Below are positions 1 to 12,000 of a stretch of 64,000 nucleotides of DNA, piece by piece. This DNA comes from Siphlonurus alternatus. Its lineage: Eukaryota > Arthropoda > Insecta > Ephemeroptera > Siphlonuridae. The position numbers and the translations under genes were made by a program. The stretch covers positions 11,719,971 to 11,783,970 of the forward strand of contig OX463785.1 of the NCBI GenBank assembly GCA_949825025.1, in the 5' to 3' direction. Position 1 is the first letter of the stretch; the number at the start of each line of letters is the position of its first letter. The notes under the pieces were generated by a model. That model was not told the origin of the DNA, ran no database searches, and saw only the letters and a program-made list of their open reading frames with translations.

Positions 1-154
1 ATATTATTAAATCTGCAATGGAAAACCAGCTAGTCGAATACACCACTGCCTTTTCATCTCGACTTGACTTCTTATCCCGTCTCGCTTTTTTTGTCTTCTG
101 TTTTTGTTATTATAATTTGTCCTATCTGTATTTTCTTTTTTTTTTTAATTTCAG

Positions 155-212
155 TGCAAGTAGCCAGAGATCTTTTGGTGTCATTGCCGACTTAAACAGC
201 AAAACTCCCTAA
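155..212 (+). other. Possible short exon of an upstream + strand gene
   Basis: A long pyrimidine tract ending in TTTCAG at 154 is a very good splice acceptor. It is followed by a short open stretch: one frame reads QVARDLLVSLPT and stops at 197, another reads ASSQRSFGVIADLNSKTP and stops at 212. It could be a terminal exon of a gene entering from the left, an alternative last exon of the gene at 907-1815, or a chance acceptor. I see no protein family in it. Confidence 0.2.
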
Positions 213-906
213 TGTTTTCTAAAATATTTTTAGAGTATCTTCACCTTTTTGTAAGTTTTAATTTGATTTAAGATTGCTCTGAAAAAATATAAAATTTAAA
301 GAAATCTCCTGATAAAAAATCGACTTTGAAAGCTGTTATACTTTTTCTTTTTTATCTGGAAAATGATATTAAGTTATCAATGTTTTAAAATGGGTAAAAT
401 TATGATCTTATTATATTGTTATTAAAACTGGTATTAATTTTAATGTTGTAATTTTAATATAGCCACTAGTAAGGCCTAACTAAAAAAAAGTGTGATTTTT
501 TTAAGTTTTAATCCAAAGAAGCCTATGAGCAAAAAAACGAAAATATTAACTTTAAATTTATAAATATCTTTCTAGTTGTTAAAATTAGTATTTAAAAAAT
601 ATAAAATCAGATAACTCACTTCATTCTTTTCAGAAAAAAATATATTAATATAGGCTATGTTTTTATATCCCTAATCCAAAAGCCTATATACATATTTACT
701 TCCCCCACCACTCCAAATATTTCACAATGTTGAGGATCTCTGGCGTTTCCAAATATTTGTCGCTCAGAGACGCTAATTGGTGAGGGGAAAAAATATTTTA
801 GAAGTCATCTGTGGAATAAAAAAACAAAGCCTTTAATTTAGTTGATTATACGTAGCTAAAATTGAGGATGATAATTGAGATTGTTGTCATGTCTTCATTT
901 TGACAG
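213..906. other. AT-rich non-coding stretch
   Basis: No open frame, repeat family or hairpin stands out. If the exon at 907 belongs to a gene that starts left of the window, this is intron. Confidence 0.4.
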
Positions 907-1815
907 GCCATTGAAGTGCAACTTGTGATGTCACGACCCATGGATCATCTCGTCAGGTCAACAGAAAGAGATTGCATAATCATACTAGAGTGGGAGAGTA
1001 ATCAAAATACTTTGGGTGCCATGGGAGTAAACATTGAGCAGTACGTACTTTAATTATGCTTTGAAAAATATCCTGGATAACATATTATTTTGTTATTATA
1101 AGTCATTTTCAAAGTATTTGACTGATTTTTTGTTCCTGTATGGATATATGTTACTTAAACAAAAAACATTTTCGTGGATATTATGTAAAAATGTAGTGTT
1201 GGAAACAGTCACAATCTTGTTCCTACGTTGAATTTATTGATTTCCACTCTAGTATATTTTATAATCTCTTTATGTTGATGAAACTATACTCTCTTGCTTT
1301 CTCTCTGTTTTGCATTCCTTATGCTGCTTTATAATTCTCTGTCACAAAATACACAAAATGGGTTATCTATACTTGTTTTTCTATTTTAATTATATATCCT
1401 TTCTTCTCAATTTAGTAAATAAGCAATAATGACCAAAGTATTTTACCTTAAAGCAGGCTTGTTTGTAAAATATGTATTTGGTGCCGCTGTGATTACCAAA
1501 TATATAAGTTGTGTGGTATACTCGTCGCCTTGGAAAATTTCCCACTTGCAGCCTGGTTCATCACCATGCCCTGTGTTATTCTTACAGGGCAGGATGATTA
1601 GCAATGAAGGCCGCAAAGGGAGATTTTATGAGGCGACGACTGCACATGGCAAATACCTATGCTACAAACAATGCTTGTAGCATATAGCATACAAACAATG
1701 TATGCTTGGAAAATTGACGAATAAAAAATTTGAATTGAATTGAACAACGCAATTAAAAAAATAATGTTTCCTGTATTTTGTTAGAAACAAATTAAGACAA
1801 CTTGGCACTATTTGA
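907..1815 (+). CDS. Last two exons of an unrecognised gene (partial)
   Basis: The exon at 907-1040 follows an acceptor ending TTTTGACAG and ends at a GTACGT donor. It is open for 44 codons plus two bases, starting AIEVQLVMSRPMDHL and ending GAMGVNIE. A compatible final exon follows an acceptor ending TTTTGTTAG, from 1785 to the TGA at 1813-1815. It completes the split codon as Gln and adds NKLRQLGTI. An AATAAA at about 1906-1911 could be the poly(A) signal. The open frame, the paired splice sites and composition richer than the flanks support a real exon, but I do not recognise the family. The gene would begin outside the window. The last exon is the weaker half of the model. Nothing membrane-like or repetitive is visible in the translated part. 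Confidence 0.45.
1519..1643. mobile_element. MITE family K, copy 1
   Basis: The ends are inverted: ACTCGTCGCCTTGGAAAAT on the left and the complement (ending GGCGACGACTG) on the right, with a CTTGCAGCC/GGCNGCAAA inner arm. Related copies lie at 19655-19770 and 58036-58155. No coding capacity. It sits in the intron of the gene at 907-1815. Confidence 0.65.
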
Positions 1816-1929
1816 CAAGAACTGTATTCTTGGGGTGGTGGCCGGTATTTGCCATTTTTAGCCACAAATTGGGTTATTTTCTACCCTCCAAAGCATGTAA
1901 TCTTTAACCCAATAAATACAGTAATTAAT

Positions 1930-2524
1930 AATTATTTTAATTTAAATTTAATCATATTATAATGTCGAGGTATTGTATTGTTTCCCTTCTGCATTTTAAC
2001 ATATTGCATAGTGAAATAAGAGAGGGGAGAGGGGGGTATTCTGAAAGAACTTCATCTTCAAAATTTTATGAACAAAATTGAAGATAAAATTTCAGTGATA
2101 ATTAAATTTAAAATAGTCATGTGCCAAATCATTAATATAATAAATACTTGAAGTCTAAATCTGTTAAAAAAGTTCTTTATGAAATTAATACCATAACATT
2201 TTTATATTCAATTTATTTAATTAGTTAAAATTGGTTCAGTTTAAAAAAGGTTGTTATTTTAAAGTTTTTAAACTACTTGAAAATTATTAATCAAATGAGA
2301 CCACCCAACGCAAAAGCAGAATAGATTTTTGACATACACGAGGTAAAGGTTATATATTTATTTTTTTTTTACTTTTTTGAGATAAGAAAAAAACACTTGT
2401 CTCAAAAATAAAGAAGTCACATTATACTGTACATAACTGCTTTTACATCTGGCGTAGAGGTCTCAATTTTTCTTTGTTTTTCTTTGACAATTATTCTATG
2501 CTCTATTTAAAAATAATAATAATA

Positions 2525-2586
<62 letters not shown>

Positions 2587-2969
2587 AATCTTTAGGCTCT
2601 CTATAAAAAAATAATAACGTCAGGGATATTAAATAATTATGAAATTAAAAAATATAATTGAAGTGTACAATATTTAATTAAACCAATCCAAAAAATTTTT
2701 ATAACAATTTATAAATAAGAAAACACCTCTTTGCCAATAAGCCTAAATATTTTAAAAATAGCAGCCAGCACATTAACACATGACAACACAAGCCAGAGTT
2801 GTTCAGAAACACCGTACGTAGTACATACAATGTCATACTACATTGTTACAATCCAGACCAAGATGAGCTTTGAGCCAGCATTTTATAATTATATATTACA
2901 GCAAAAATCACAACAGAGCTGCCCCCAACTGAATGCTTGCAAACTAAATTCATTATAAATATTCAAAAC
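1930..2969. repeat. Intergenic AT-rich DNA with an (AT)n microsatellite at 2526-2582
   Basis: An almost pure TA dinucleotide run of about 57 bp is the only clear structure. The small open frame at 2731-2958 has no recognisable homology and lies in AT-rich DNA, so I do not call it a gene. Confidence 0.6.
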
Positions 2970-3298
2970 AATGGACAACATACATGAAAAAATTTTATTG
3001 CAGAAATGAATAGAGGGTACCAAATTATGCTACTTTGAATTTTTTCAGATTTATTTGAGACCCGGAACAATTTTTAAATAATTATTGAAAGTTCTATGAT
3101 TTAAGTTGGCACCTCTGAATTCTTAATAAAAAGGATAGAGACTGGACGCCTATTGACGCCTCCAGGGGGCGTGGCCGCACTTTCAATAATTATTTAAAAA
3201 TAGTCTCAAAAATATCTGAAAAAATTCAGAGTAGCATAATTTGGTACCTTCTATTCATTTCTGCAATAAAATTTTTTCATATACGTATGTTGTCCATT
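2970..3298. mobile_element. ATGGACAA-ended palindromic MITE (family A), copy 1
   Basis: A 329-bp foldback. The left end AATGGACAACATAC is mirrored by GTATGTTGTCCATT on the right, and the inner arms (TTGCAGAAATGAATAGAGG and complement; CTTTCAATAATTATTTAAA and complement) pair through most of the length. The centre carries a GC-rich block with GACGCC repeats. No coding capacity. Five more copies are in the window. Confidence 0.85.
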
Positions 3299-3540
3299 CA
3301 AAAAGTTATCTTAAATTTATTATTGCAGATTGAAGTCACAGTGAATTTAATTTCTTGAAAAAAATTGACCTCTATGTGACCTCTGTCACAAATTAACTAA
3401 CTAGGGACAACGTTCTGACTGTCTTAATTAATAAAAATTTACATAAATTACATCAATACATTAATAATAGCTAGAAAATAATCAGTACAAGTGATATGAT
3501 AATTATAAATACTGCAATGTAAGCTAGGAAGATTCTATAG

Positions 3541-3746
3541 CAGCGGTTTTCAAACTTTTTGCCTCGAGTCACAGATAATATTCAATTCAAAGATGATGCA
3601 CCATTTTTTCTCCCTCAATGCTTTCCTATTTCCCTACCTAATTAACTACATAGCCTTGGTCGCCATTACCCACTTTTCATGAAGACCCGGACGAAAAATC
3701 TTACTGTCCCAAATTTGGGATGCGTCCCATAGTTTGAAAACCGCTG
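3541..3746. mobile_element. hAT-like non-autonomous element with 8-bp target duplication
   Basis: Terminal inverted repeats CAGCGGTTTTCAAACT and AGTTTGAAAACCGCTG enclose 206 bp. They are flanked by a perfect 8-bp direct repeat TTCTATAG at 3533-3540 and 3747-3754. CAG-type ends and an 8-bp target site duplication are diagnostic of the hAT superfamily. No transposase remains inside. Confidence 0.9.
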
Positions 3747-3754
3747 TTCTATAG

Positions 3755-4557
3755 TAATACAGCATTGCGATAAAAGCATACAGCAAAAATGACACCGAGA
3801 AATGAATTTTAGACTCGAGGAGAGAGAGAGGTAAGCCTTTTCTTAACACCAGTGTAGAAAATAGGACAATACCTGGGAGTATAGCCCACAGAATATAAAA
3901 GATGTCCAGCTACAGGATGAGTTATAAACAACAAACCATTACCAAACTTACTTTAAAACTCAAGTTTGAAAACCAATCACAAAAGTTTTCAAATTTAATT
4001 TATTGAGCGAGATTGGATAGGAATTTTAAAAAAGCTGATAACTGATTGGTGTTTCAAAGTTAACCCACTGAGTTTCCAAGTAACCCAGGTTGGGCTGTAG
4101 TATATATCCTCTAATGATGTCATTAAAAAGACCCATCATTGACTGTGACATATTTGTAATTTGTCTGTTTTCTGCTCAATAAAACATTTATTATTATTAT
4201 TATAAGATAAACTGGTTGTTTGATTTTAGTTTACTTGTTTTGAATGCCAATCATAACTACATACTACATAAAGGGGGCCAAGGGGAGTCCTTAATTATGA
4301 TGGTTTTTACCCCAATTTTCAAAGTGCTGTTGCAAGACCTCCAAACCCAAAATTTGAGGTTATGCCACCGATGCAAATACTTTATATACTGTAGCTTTGA
4401 AATACAGTAAAACTTACAAACTTCTCTCGTTTTGAATATTGGAATGAATAAAAAGGTGTTTGACCCAATGAAATGTACATAGAAATAGTCTAAATTATGC
4501 ATGTTCATAGAAATTTAGAAAAAGTGATTAATTCATTGGGTAAAAAATTGAATTGAT
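3755..4557. other. Non-coding stretch and 3' flank of the ELMO-domain gene
   Basis: Nothing coding is evident. An AATAAA on the minus strand at 4187-4192 could be a poly(A) signal for the gene ending at 4558, about 370 bases downstream. The small open frames here overlap each other on both strands and show no family. Confidence 0.4.
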
Positions 4558-5496
4558 TCAAATTGTATCAATCGACACATTAACTTTTAATAATGTGCTA
4601 CGGTTTGCAAGACTTTGGCGTACAGATAATTCAAATTTATCTCTAATTATTGGAAATTCCATAACATCTCTTGGTTTTTCTTCTAACCAAAATTTATCAA
4701 ATTCATAAAATAAATAACAATATAATTGATGAAATAAACGGATGTTTGGTAAGCTATGTGATACATTAAAGACGTGTGTTTTAGCTGCACCGTCTTTTAA
4801 TAGTCCATATGCCATACTGGTAAGATTAATTCCTACGATTGCAAATGCATATCCGTATTTAGGATGATGTGAATGTGCTAATACATGACTTGACGCTGCA
4901 GGATAATCCGTTGCAAAATGAAGTAAGTTTTCTAAGCCAAGCATTCCCATGCCTCGGAAATCAGTTTTTGGATCATCGCCTTGGAAACCAATGTCTTGCC
5001 ATTGTTTGGTTACTCTGGAGGTAAGTTCAACACTAGGCATCAAAGCAGACCACAAACGTAATAATTTCTCTTCATGTTTGGGATTTGTTGCATCATACGA
5101 TTCAGTTCGTAGATTTTCAACATCACGTTTTAAAGTTTCATAACCATGTAATTGTTCAATACAACGTGAAAATGATGGTACAAATTGTGGATGTATTTTA
5201 GGATTAATTCTTTTAATATTTAATACAGTAAATATAGAAAAATGAACAAAATCTCTTCTAAAAATTTGATCTTTTTGTACCTTATCTAAGGTTTGACATA
5301 AACGTTGAATTTCTAAACTACGTGATTGTCTTAATGAAGATTCAACATTGAGAGTTCTTGGAGCACCAACTTTATCACCATAACAAATTCTTTGAAGTTC
5401 ACATAAGTGAGTAGTTTTTCTTAAAAACCATTTAATTAATGGTCTAAAATACCATTGGAGGTATGCACTGATCATGTGGTAAAGATTATACAACAT
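4558..5496 (-). CDS. ELMO domain-containing protein (ELMOD1/2-like Arf/Arl GAP)
   Basis: A complete 312-residue protein in one exon. ELMOD proteins stimulate GTP hydrolysis by Arf and Arl-family GTPases on internal membranes. The ELMO domain covers roughly residues 140-300. It contains the family signature WQDIGFQGDDPKTDFRG at 166-182, in which Arg181 corresponds to the catalytic arginine finger. Other family blocks are HEEKLLRLWSALMP (141-154), HPKYGYAFAIVGINLT (211-226) and the aromatic YCYLFYEFDKFW (259-270). The N-terminus, with many aromatic residues and then a basic KWFLRKTT stretch, matches the usual ELMOD1/2 start, so Met1 at 5496 is credible. Length is close to the family norm of about 290-330. 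Whether the absence of introns is ancestral or reflects a retrocopy cannot be told here; no damage is seen. Function is known from the family, not shown here. Confidence 0.92.
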   Translation of the reverse strand: MLYNLYHMISAYLQWYFRPLIKWFLRKTTHLCELQRICYGDKVGAPRTLNVESSLRQSRSLEIQRLCQTLDKVQKDQIFRRDFVHFSIFTVLNIKRINPKIHPQFVPSFSRCIEQLHGYETLKRDVENLRTESYDATNPKHEEKLLRLWSALMPSVELTSRVTKQWQDIGFQGDDPKTDFRGMGMLGLENLLHFATDYPAASSHVLAHSHHPKYGYAFAIVGINLTSMAYGLLKDGAAKTHVFNVSHSLPNIRLFHQLYCYLFYEFDKFWLEEKPRDVMEFPIIRDKFELSVRQSLANRSTLLKVNVSIDTI

Positions 5497-5599
5497 TTTT
5501 GTACGTTCAGTCTTATGCTACGATAATATTTTATACTTCAAAACTTACTTGGTACCGTAAATTAAGTATTTCACATTATAAATTTCAGTGATTCATACA

Positions 5600-5810
5600 T
5601 TAATCAATAAAAATTCATGGTTCACTGAACGATGACATTTCACCTCCGTTTTGCTGCACGAAAAATGATGCGCATTGCGCAATCGCGTTGGCATTCTTTT
5701 TTTGAGGGGAAATGAGGGGAAAGGCGGGAAAGTAAGCTGATTTGAATAAAATTTAAACTTACTTTTGGGGCTACGCTGGGGGCTACGCAGCCTACGCAGA
5801 TTCAGCATAT
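5600..5810 (-). promoter_or_regulatory. Putative promoter of the ELMO-domain gene
   Basis: A TCAGT arthropod-type initiator lies on the minus strand with +1 near 5626, about 130 bases upstream of the start codon. It is preceded by a GC-richer stretch (5640-5800) containing the dyad TTGCGCAATGCGCA and repeated GGCTACGC/CCTACGC units (5765-5800). No TATA box is evident. This is an inference from motif and position only. Confidence 0.35.
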
Positions 5811-7565
5811 ATATAAAGCATATTATAAATATAATTATAATAATTATTATAGTAATAATTATCATTTTATAATATATCATGCATGCAATCATGTAGATTA
5901 TTCAAGGACCATGGTGCACTAATATGTGTATAAACGATTGAGAGGACCATAATTTAAATGTTATTGTTATATTTATTATATATATGTTAATGAACTATAA
6001 TAAATATGTTATTACAATATTTTTGTTGCCATAAATATGCTCTATTACAATTTTTCTACTCTCTCTTTTAATCCCCCCCGTTCCCTGTTCTATAGCTAGC
6101 TTTCATGCCCGTTTCTCCTTGGTTTGATATATGATACATATATATAAAATATACAGTAAAATTTATATTATATATATTATTTAAAACCTAGAACTGCGAT
6201 TTCCCATGCATATATTTTTGGTGCTCTTTTTAGCTAAATTAATTTAAATTGTTAACGAATTTTTATGCTATATGCATACGTACTGCGCATATCTTAAATA
6301 AGTTACACATGTGTAACACATGTCATGCAGTATATTAACTTAATTGTTTATTGTTAATTAATATGACAATTAATGTATTTTTCTTATACTTAATCTTACT
6401 GTCAAAAGCTATCTGAATTAGAAAAAGTGCATCATATTTATTTATCTTTTTTAACAAACATATTTATTAAATCTATACAGCCATGCAGAAATATAAAAGA
6501 CAGCGCTTTCTTTGCTTTGTTTTTTATTATTTGCGAAAATGTGCATCATATATTTTATTGGTCATCAATTTGAATATCACTTTCAAATTTAATTTCTTAA
6601 TCCAAATTTTATTTTTCTAAAAAGGTAATTAAAAAATGATATTCAAATTAATTTTAACAGCCTTACATAACTAACTAAATAGTATAACAAATTATAAAGT
6701 ATGGTATAGTTAATTATATAATATGTTTATGATAATTGAGTAATATAATTATGATTAATTATAATGATAATAGTATAATAATTGAATAAGAAATGGTGAA
6801 TATAACACTTGTGACATACATCAGGGTTAACTCTCATATATGTGATTAAAATAATGAGAATACTTATAATTAATATATCATGATTAAATGAACACACATG
6901 AAGTATATATATATAATAATTAATAATAATAATATTTCCTGTAATTAATTAATATCAGTGGTACTGTATAACGGTCAACATTATAAACTAAACACATACA
7001 ACATAATTATATTATTTGTCTTTAAAAAGAAATAAAGCAGCAGCTATTACTTTATTTACTAAAACTAAGACAAAATATTGTTTAAATATATGAATATTAT
7101 TGATAAATGTGGTGATTATAAACTTAAAATCTAATAAATTCAGAACAAACTCGCTATATTCTAGTAATATTATGGATATTGATAATCTAAGAGTATAATA
7201 ATATTACCTTTAATTTAACTCCAATTCAGAAAATTAATGGATTTATAATTATTATATTCCTAGAGTGCTGAATAATATTATAATATTGTGATATACTTAA
7301 TACAAATAGTATTATGTAAGATAAAAATATTGCATATTTTATGGCGGGGAGTAAAAAAAAAGGAACAAACAAAATTATTACCAATTAAACAAAAAAAAAT
7401 ATATCCGTTAACATCGAAAACCGTGGTTATTGTTAATTATGTAAATATGTACTTGATACAACTTGCATATAATATAGTAAAGAAAAATCGATTAAAATGA
7501 AAAATCTGTTAAAGAGTTCGCAATAATAAAATAGTAAATTAAACAAAACAAATAAAAAAAATTAC
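5811..7565. other. Very AT-rich intergenic DNA
   Basis: Long runs of ATTA/TAAT words and short TA repeats (for example 5970-6000 and 6140-6180). The open frame at 7288-7500 is lysine- and isoleucine-rich with no recognisable family. I see no gene. Confidence 0.5.
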
Positions 7566-7589
7566 TCAAAAAATTTTGAAGTAATTTGT

Positions 7590-7830
7590 GGATAATGATT
7601 TGATGACGTCATCGGTCACAAATATTTTGGTGATATCTAGGCCAGTTGGTCCAGAAGCCAGCCCTGGATGGTACCAAGATGGCGCTGGCTCCAAGCAGCC
7701 TCGAGCTCCACTCGCTCCATGGCCCGACGTAAGGCGCCCTCCGCAGCACCAAACTGACCGCGTCGTTGACGTTGCAGCTCCGATATCTGAGGGGGTTACG
7801 TTTGACGTCACAACTTTTCATTACATATTT
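7590..7830. other. GC-rich island with two TGACGTCA-type sites
   Basis: About 220 bp much GC-richer than its surroundings. It is open in several frames on both strands, as GC-rich DNA tends to be. A TGATGACGTCATCGGTC block near the left edge and TTTGACGTCACAAC near the right give a weak dyad, and CAAGATGGCGCTGG resembles a YY1-type site. It could be a remnant inverted-repeat element or a promoter-like island between the ELMO-domain gene and the M1 gene. I do not call a protein. Confidence 0.35.
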
Positions 7831-7878
7831 GGATAGAGGACTTAGAGTTAGTTTTGTTAAAACCTCTAACATCCTTAC

Positions 7879-8200
7879 AATGGACAATTTGCATGGCATT
7901 TTTTTTATTGCAGAAATGGATAGAGGGTGCAAAGTTATGTTACGCTGAATTTTTTCAGATTTTTTAGAGACCGGGAACTATTTTTAAAAAATTATTTAAA
8001 GTCGATTTTATGACGTCACGAGGAGTCTGCCCTTAAGAAAAGGATAGGCGCTAAACGCCCGTGACGTCATAAAACTGACTTTCAATAATTTTTTAAAAAT
8101 AGTTCCTACTCTCAAAAAATCTGAAAAAATTCAGATTAGCATAATTTGGTACCCTCTATCCATTTCTGTAATAAAAAAAATGTCATGCAAATTGTCCATT
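7879..8200. mobile_element. ATGGACAA-ended palindromic MITE (family A), copy 2
   Basis: A 322-bp foldback with ends AATGGACAATTTGCATG and CATGCAAATTGTCCATT. The arms match family A, but the central block carries TGACGTCACGAGG and its complement, as in the copies at 11569 and 54141. Confidence 0.85.
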
Positions 8201-8252
8201 TTGCTGCAAAACGGGCCAAAACGCTATGTCATATCAGTATTATACACATGTA

Positions 8253-8465
8253 AAGGTGGATTCACATGGCAATTTTTATCATGCGACGTGACACGAATAA
8301 TGCGCACTTGTTGCAACATCCATTGGCGACCATATTTGGTGATTAAAAGAAAAAGATCATATTAATTAACGCGATTCCCTGCGAATTCGCCACCGCATAA
8401 GCTTTCTCACAGCTTTTACGTCAAAATCGCGTCACAACGCCGTTGTCGCCATCTGAATCCGCCTT
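8253..8465. mobile_element. Small inverted-repeat element, AAGGNGGATTCA ends
   Basis: Imperfect inverted ends AAGGTGGATTCACATGGCAA (left) and the complement of AAGGCGGATTCAGATGGCGA (right) bound 213 bp of non-coding DNA with several GCGACG/CGTCACA words. Single copy in the window. Confidence 0.6.
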
Positions 8466-8500
8466 AACACCTAACTTTCCCTAAATATATAATTATGCTT

Positions 8501-8774
8501 CCAAAGTTGAAATATCAATTATAATCTTAAATTTACTTTTAACGCCCCTCCTCTTCTTTTTCCCTCCAATTTTGCACCATTTACGAGGAAAAAAGAGGGA
8601 AAAGACGAGATTACGTCTTCTCTGCTGTTATTTAGCATAAGATGTTTGAAATATTGTCTCCGTTTCGTTCTCACTTTAAGCGAGGAAGAAATAAGATGTG
8701 CCTTTCAGGTAAAAAGTAAAAAGAATTAATAAAAATTAGTTTTAGACTTGTATGTTGAAGTCGTAATTTTAAAG
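8501..8774 (+). mobile_element. GTTGAAA-ended MITE (family F), copy 1
   Basis: A degraded copy of the family best seen at 45011-45288. It keeps the conserved core TTTTGCACCATTTACGAGG, then GAGGGAAAAGACGAGATTACG and GAGGAAGAAATAAGATGTG. The right end is eroded. It lies just beyond the 3' end of the M1 gene. Confidence 0.7.
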
Positions 8775-8965
8775 GAAATTCACATAAAATATTAGACTAG
8801 CATGAATATCACGACGCAGCAGCATTTTGCAACATGATTTTTAAAAAAATTGACACATCAACACAAAGTACACAAAATATATAACAGCATAACTATATAA
8901 CTAAACTATATAATAACTAAACAGCATAACTAAACTATATAATGACAGCATAACTAAAGTGCAAT

Positions 8966-8971
8966 TTTATT
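8966..8971 (-). terminator. Poly(A) signal of the M1-family gene
   Basis: AATAAA on the minus strand about 57 bases after the proposed stop codon at 9028-9030. Confidence 0.55.
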
Positions 8972-9027
8972 TCATGCAAACGCCATCACTTGGAAAGCAC
9001 GAACACACACTCGAAGAGCCGAGGCAT

Positions 9028-12000
9028 TTACAATGTAAAAGCCACCTGCACCTGAGAGTGAACCCGAGCCTCCCGAGTGACAGCATTCACTGCGCCTCCT
9101 ACCAACTATAAAGATTATTATAAGGAGTTTAAATCTCACCATCTGCAGCTCATCGTAGGTTTTGAAGTGACCCGTGGCGGCACCGACCAGGGCGGTCCAC
9201 AGGTGGGGGCGACCGTGGAAACTGCGGAGATCACGAGTGTAAATCACACGGAGAAAAATAACAACTTGGAGGAGGGATATAAGATATCGTCTTAAGCTCT
9301 AAAAATATTGTGAATCTTATTCAAATTTAAAAAAAAAAAGTCTTTACGCCTTGTGGGTATGCAACTTTTGCTACACCCAAGAGCACATAAATTATTAATG
9401 TCACCGCGTGGACCTGTGGGGATGTAGCTTGTTGCATATCTATAAAGACGCTTAATTAACTTAATGTTTAAATAAAAATATATATATTAATGGAAATTAG
9501 TCGGAACTGAAAAGTTTCTAAGTATACTTTCAGTACTTTCACACATGTTTGTATTTTCATTTAATCTCAATACAAAAGTTCTAAACCCAAATTTAATCAG
9601 CCATGCACTCCCGGGTGTATACTAACTACAAATTAATTTTTATACTGTATCGATATGATCGTGCAATAAAGACGTATTTTTACAGAGTTTTTAACATAAA
9701 ATTGTGCTTACTTGATTAGCATGCAATAAAGATATATTTACTAATATAATTAAAACATAAAAGTGATCCTACTTGTTCTTGAGGACGTCCCAGTTCTTCT
9801 CGAGGAACCGGAAGAGGGTGAGGTACCCTGAGTGACGTCCGGCCAGCTCGGTGAAGATCAAACGAAGGTCTGCCTCGGAGAACGGTTCGCTACCTTCCTC
9901 CATGTCTTGCAGCAGACTCGCGTTCAGCAGTCTGCAAGCACCGTCAACGTGACATTAGTAAGATTGCACCGATTGCAGATATATAGTCTAATTTATTTTA
10001 TATTCTCACCGGAAATAGCCGGAAGTGTAAGGCGGCTTCCAGTCATTTTTGTTCGTATTTCAATGTTAAAATTTTACACAATTTAAAGTTTTAAAACTGA
10101 ATTACAAATAACAAAATAGCTGCATACTTCACACTTCCGGCTACTTCCAGAGGGAATGTCAAATTAATTTTACTGTATCTAGTTTTAAAGCCATGCATTA
10201 TTGCATGATATAATTTTGCAACCAATTTTTCTTACAAAAAAGTTACATTTCCATACAAACAAAAAATGACGTTTAAGTTGTATTATAAGGAAAAAATGTA
10301 TGCAATAATTTATAGATCAATTGTATCATGTAATACTGGCTTAAGTTAAAGAATATTTCAAAACTGTACTGATAACATATATGGGTTGAAGCTTGCGCTC
10401 TAAAGTTAAAATATATATCTGCAATCGGATGGTAAACATGCGACATTAGAGCGGAAAAATGTCATAACTATAATGGCAAGCTAAAAAGAAATAATACTAA
10501 CTCGGGCAATGAAGTTGTAAAATTTTCCCCCGGCCAGATACCACTGACTTCACATATTCCATGGTGTCTTGTTATTTTGTAATACCATCAATCCAATCCA
10601 GAAAATTAGCGATACTTTTCACTCAAATTGAATTCAATGCAATTTACGTTTGTCACTTGTTGAATAGGTGACTGAAAATTAATTAATGTAATTTTAAATC
10701 AATTGAGTGTTCCATGACATATTATTCTGTACAGAATATTATCTCACTACAAGATCTCGTCAAATCAATTGATAATTATATATTTTAAAACCCTGTTCAA
10801 GTCACATGCTGCAGCCAAGAGACCAGAAGTACCGATATAGAATTTGATATTTTCAATCAAAATTAAATAAGCGTTTTTAAAAAATAACATATAAAGATGG
10901 TTTACAAAGTATTATATTTTGATTAAAATTAAATCCTTTAATGATTTTTGAAAAGTAATTTGATAAGTTAAAAATTAAAACCATATAAAAAATTAAATAA
11001 AAAATAAATTATTCAAAAATTAAATTCAATAAATGTTTTGTTATATACAAAAATATTAAATTAACAAAATATAATAAATTCTTATATCTAATTGCTCTCT
11101 ATATTTGATATTAAAAAATAAAAACATGGTAATTCCTTGAAGAGAGAAAAATAAATTTTAAAAACATGTGAGAAACGGTTGCATTAATTATACCCACATA
11201 AATATATACTAAAATTTTAGATGTGAGCAATAAAGTGCATCCATAAAACGCCTGGAGCTATGAAATAATTATGAATTTTTAACATTTGGGCCTCAGAAAT
11301 GTTTATTATCTTGAAATGTTAATTAAAGGAGAAGAAAATACTTAAAATTTGTCTACCTGAGTAGATCTATCCTGATCCAACCTTCCGATATTCAACCATA
11401 AAATTTATCACTCGTTTAGCCTGAGGATGTTTACATTAACCTAGCATGCATTATAAAGTCATGGCATGCCATATGTACGGAGGAAGGTGTTGCCTACTTT
11501 TCCAGTGTATATATTAATTGAAATTTCAAAATTAACTAGTAAAAGAGTGTGCTACCAATTAATTAGTGAATGAAGTATCGACCTATTTTTTTTTTTTTTT
11601 TTTTTTGCAGAAATGGATAGAGGGTGCAAAGTTATGCTACTCTGATTTTTTTCAGATATTTTAGAGCCTGGGATCTATTTTTAAAAAATTATTGGAAGTC
11701 CGTTTTATGACGTCACGTGGCGTTTGGTCCTATCCTTTTCTTAAGGAGAGACGCCGCGTGACGTCACAAAATGGACTTTCAATAATTTTTTAAAAATAGT
11801 TCTCGGGCTCTAAAAAATCTGAAAAAAAAATCAGAGTAGCATACCTTTGCACCATCTATCGATTTCTGCAATAAAAAACTTTGAGGTCGATTCTCCACTA
11901 ATATTACTTCATATTGAATCATATTTATTTTTTAACACTAATACTATCAGTAATACTATAGGTATAGTATTTATCTTATATGTAAAGGAGTTTGATCCTT

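Noticed and set aside
7566..7948. Overlapping open frames on both strands of the GC-rich island
   Set aside because: Several frames are open at once, as expected from GC-rich DNA; none resembles a known protein.
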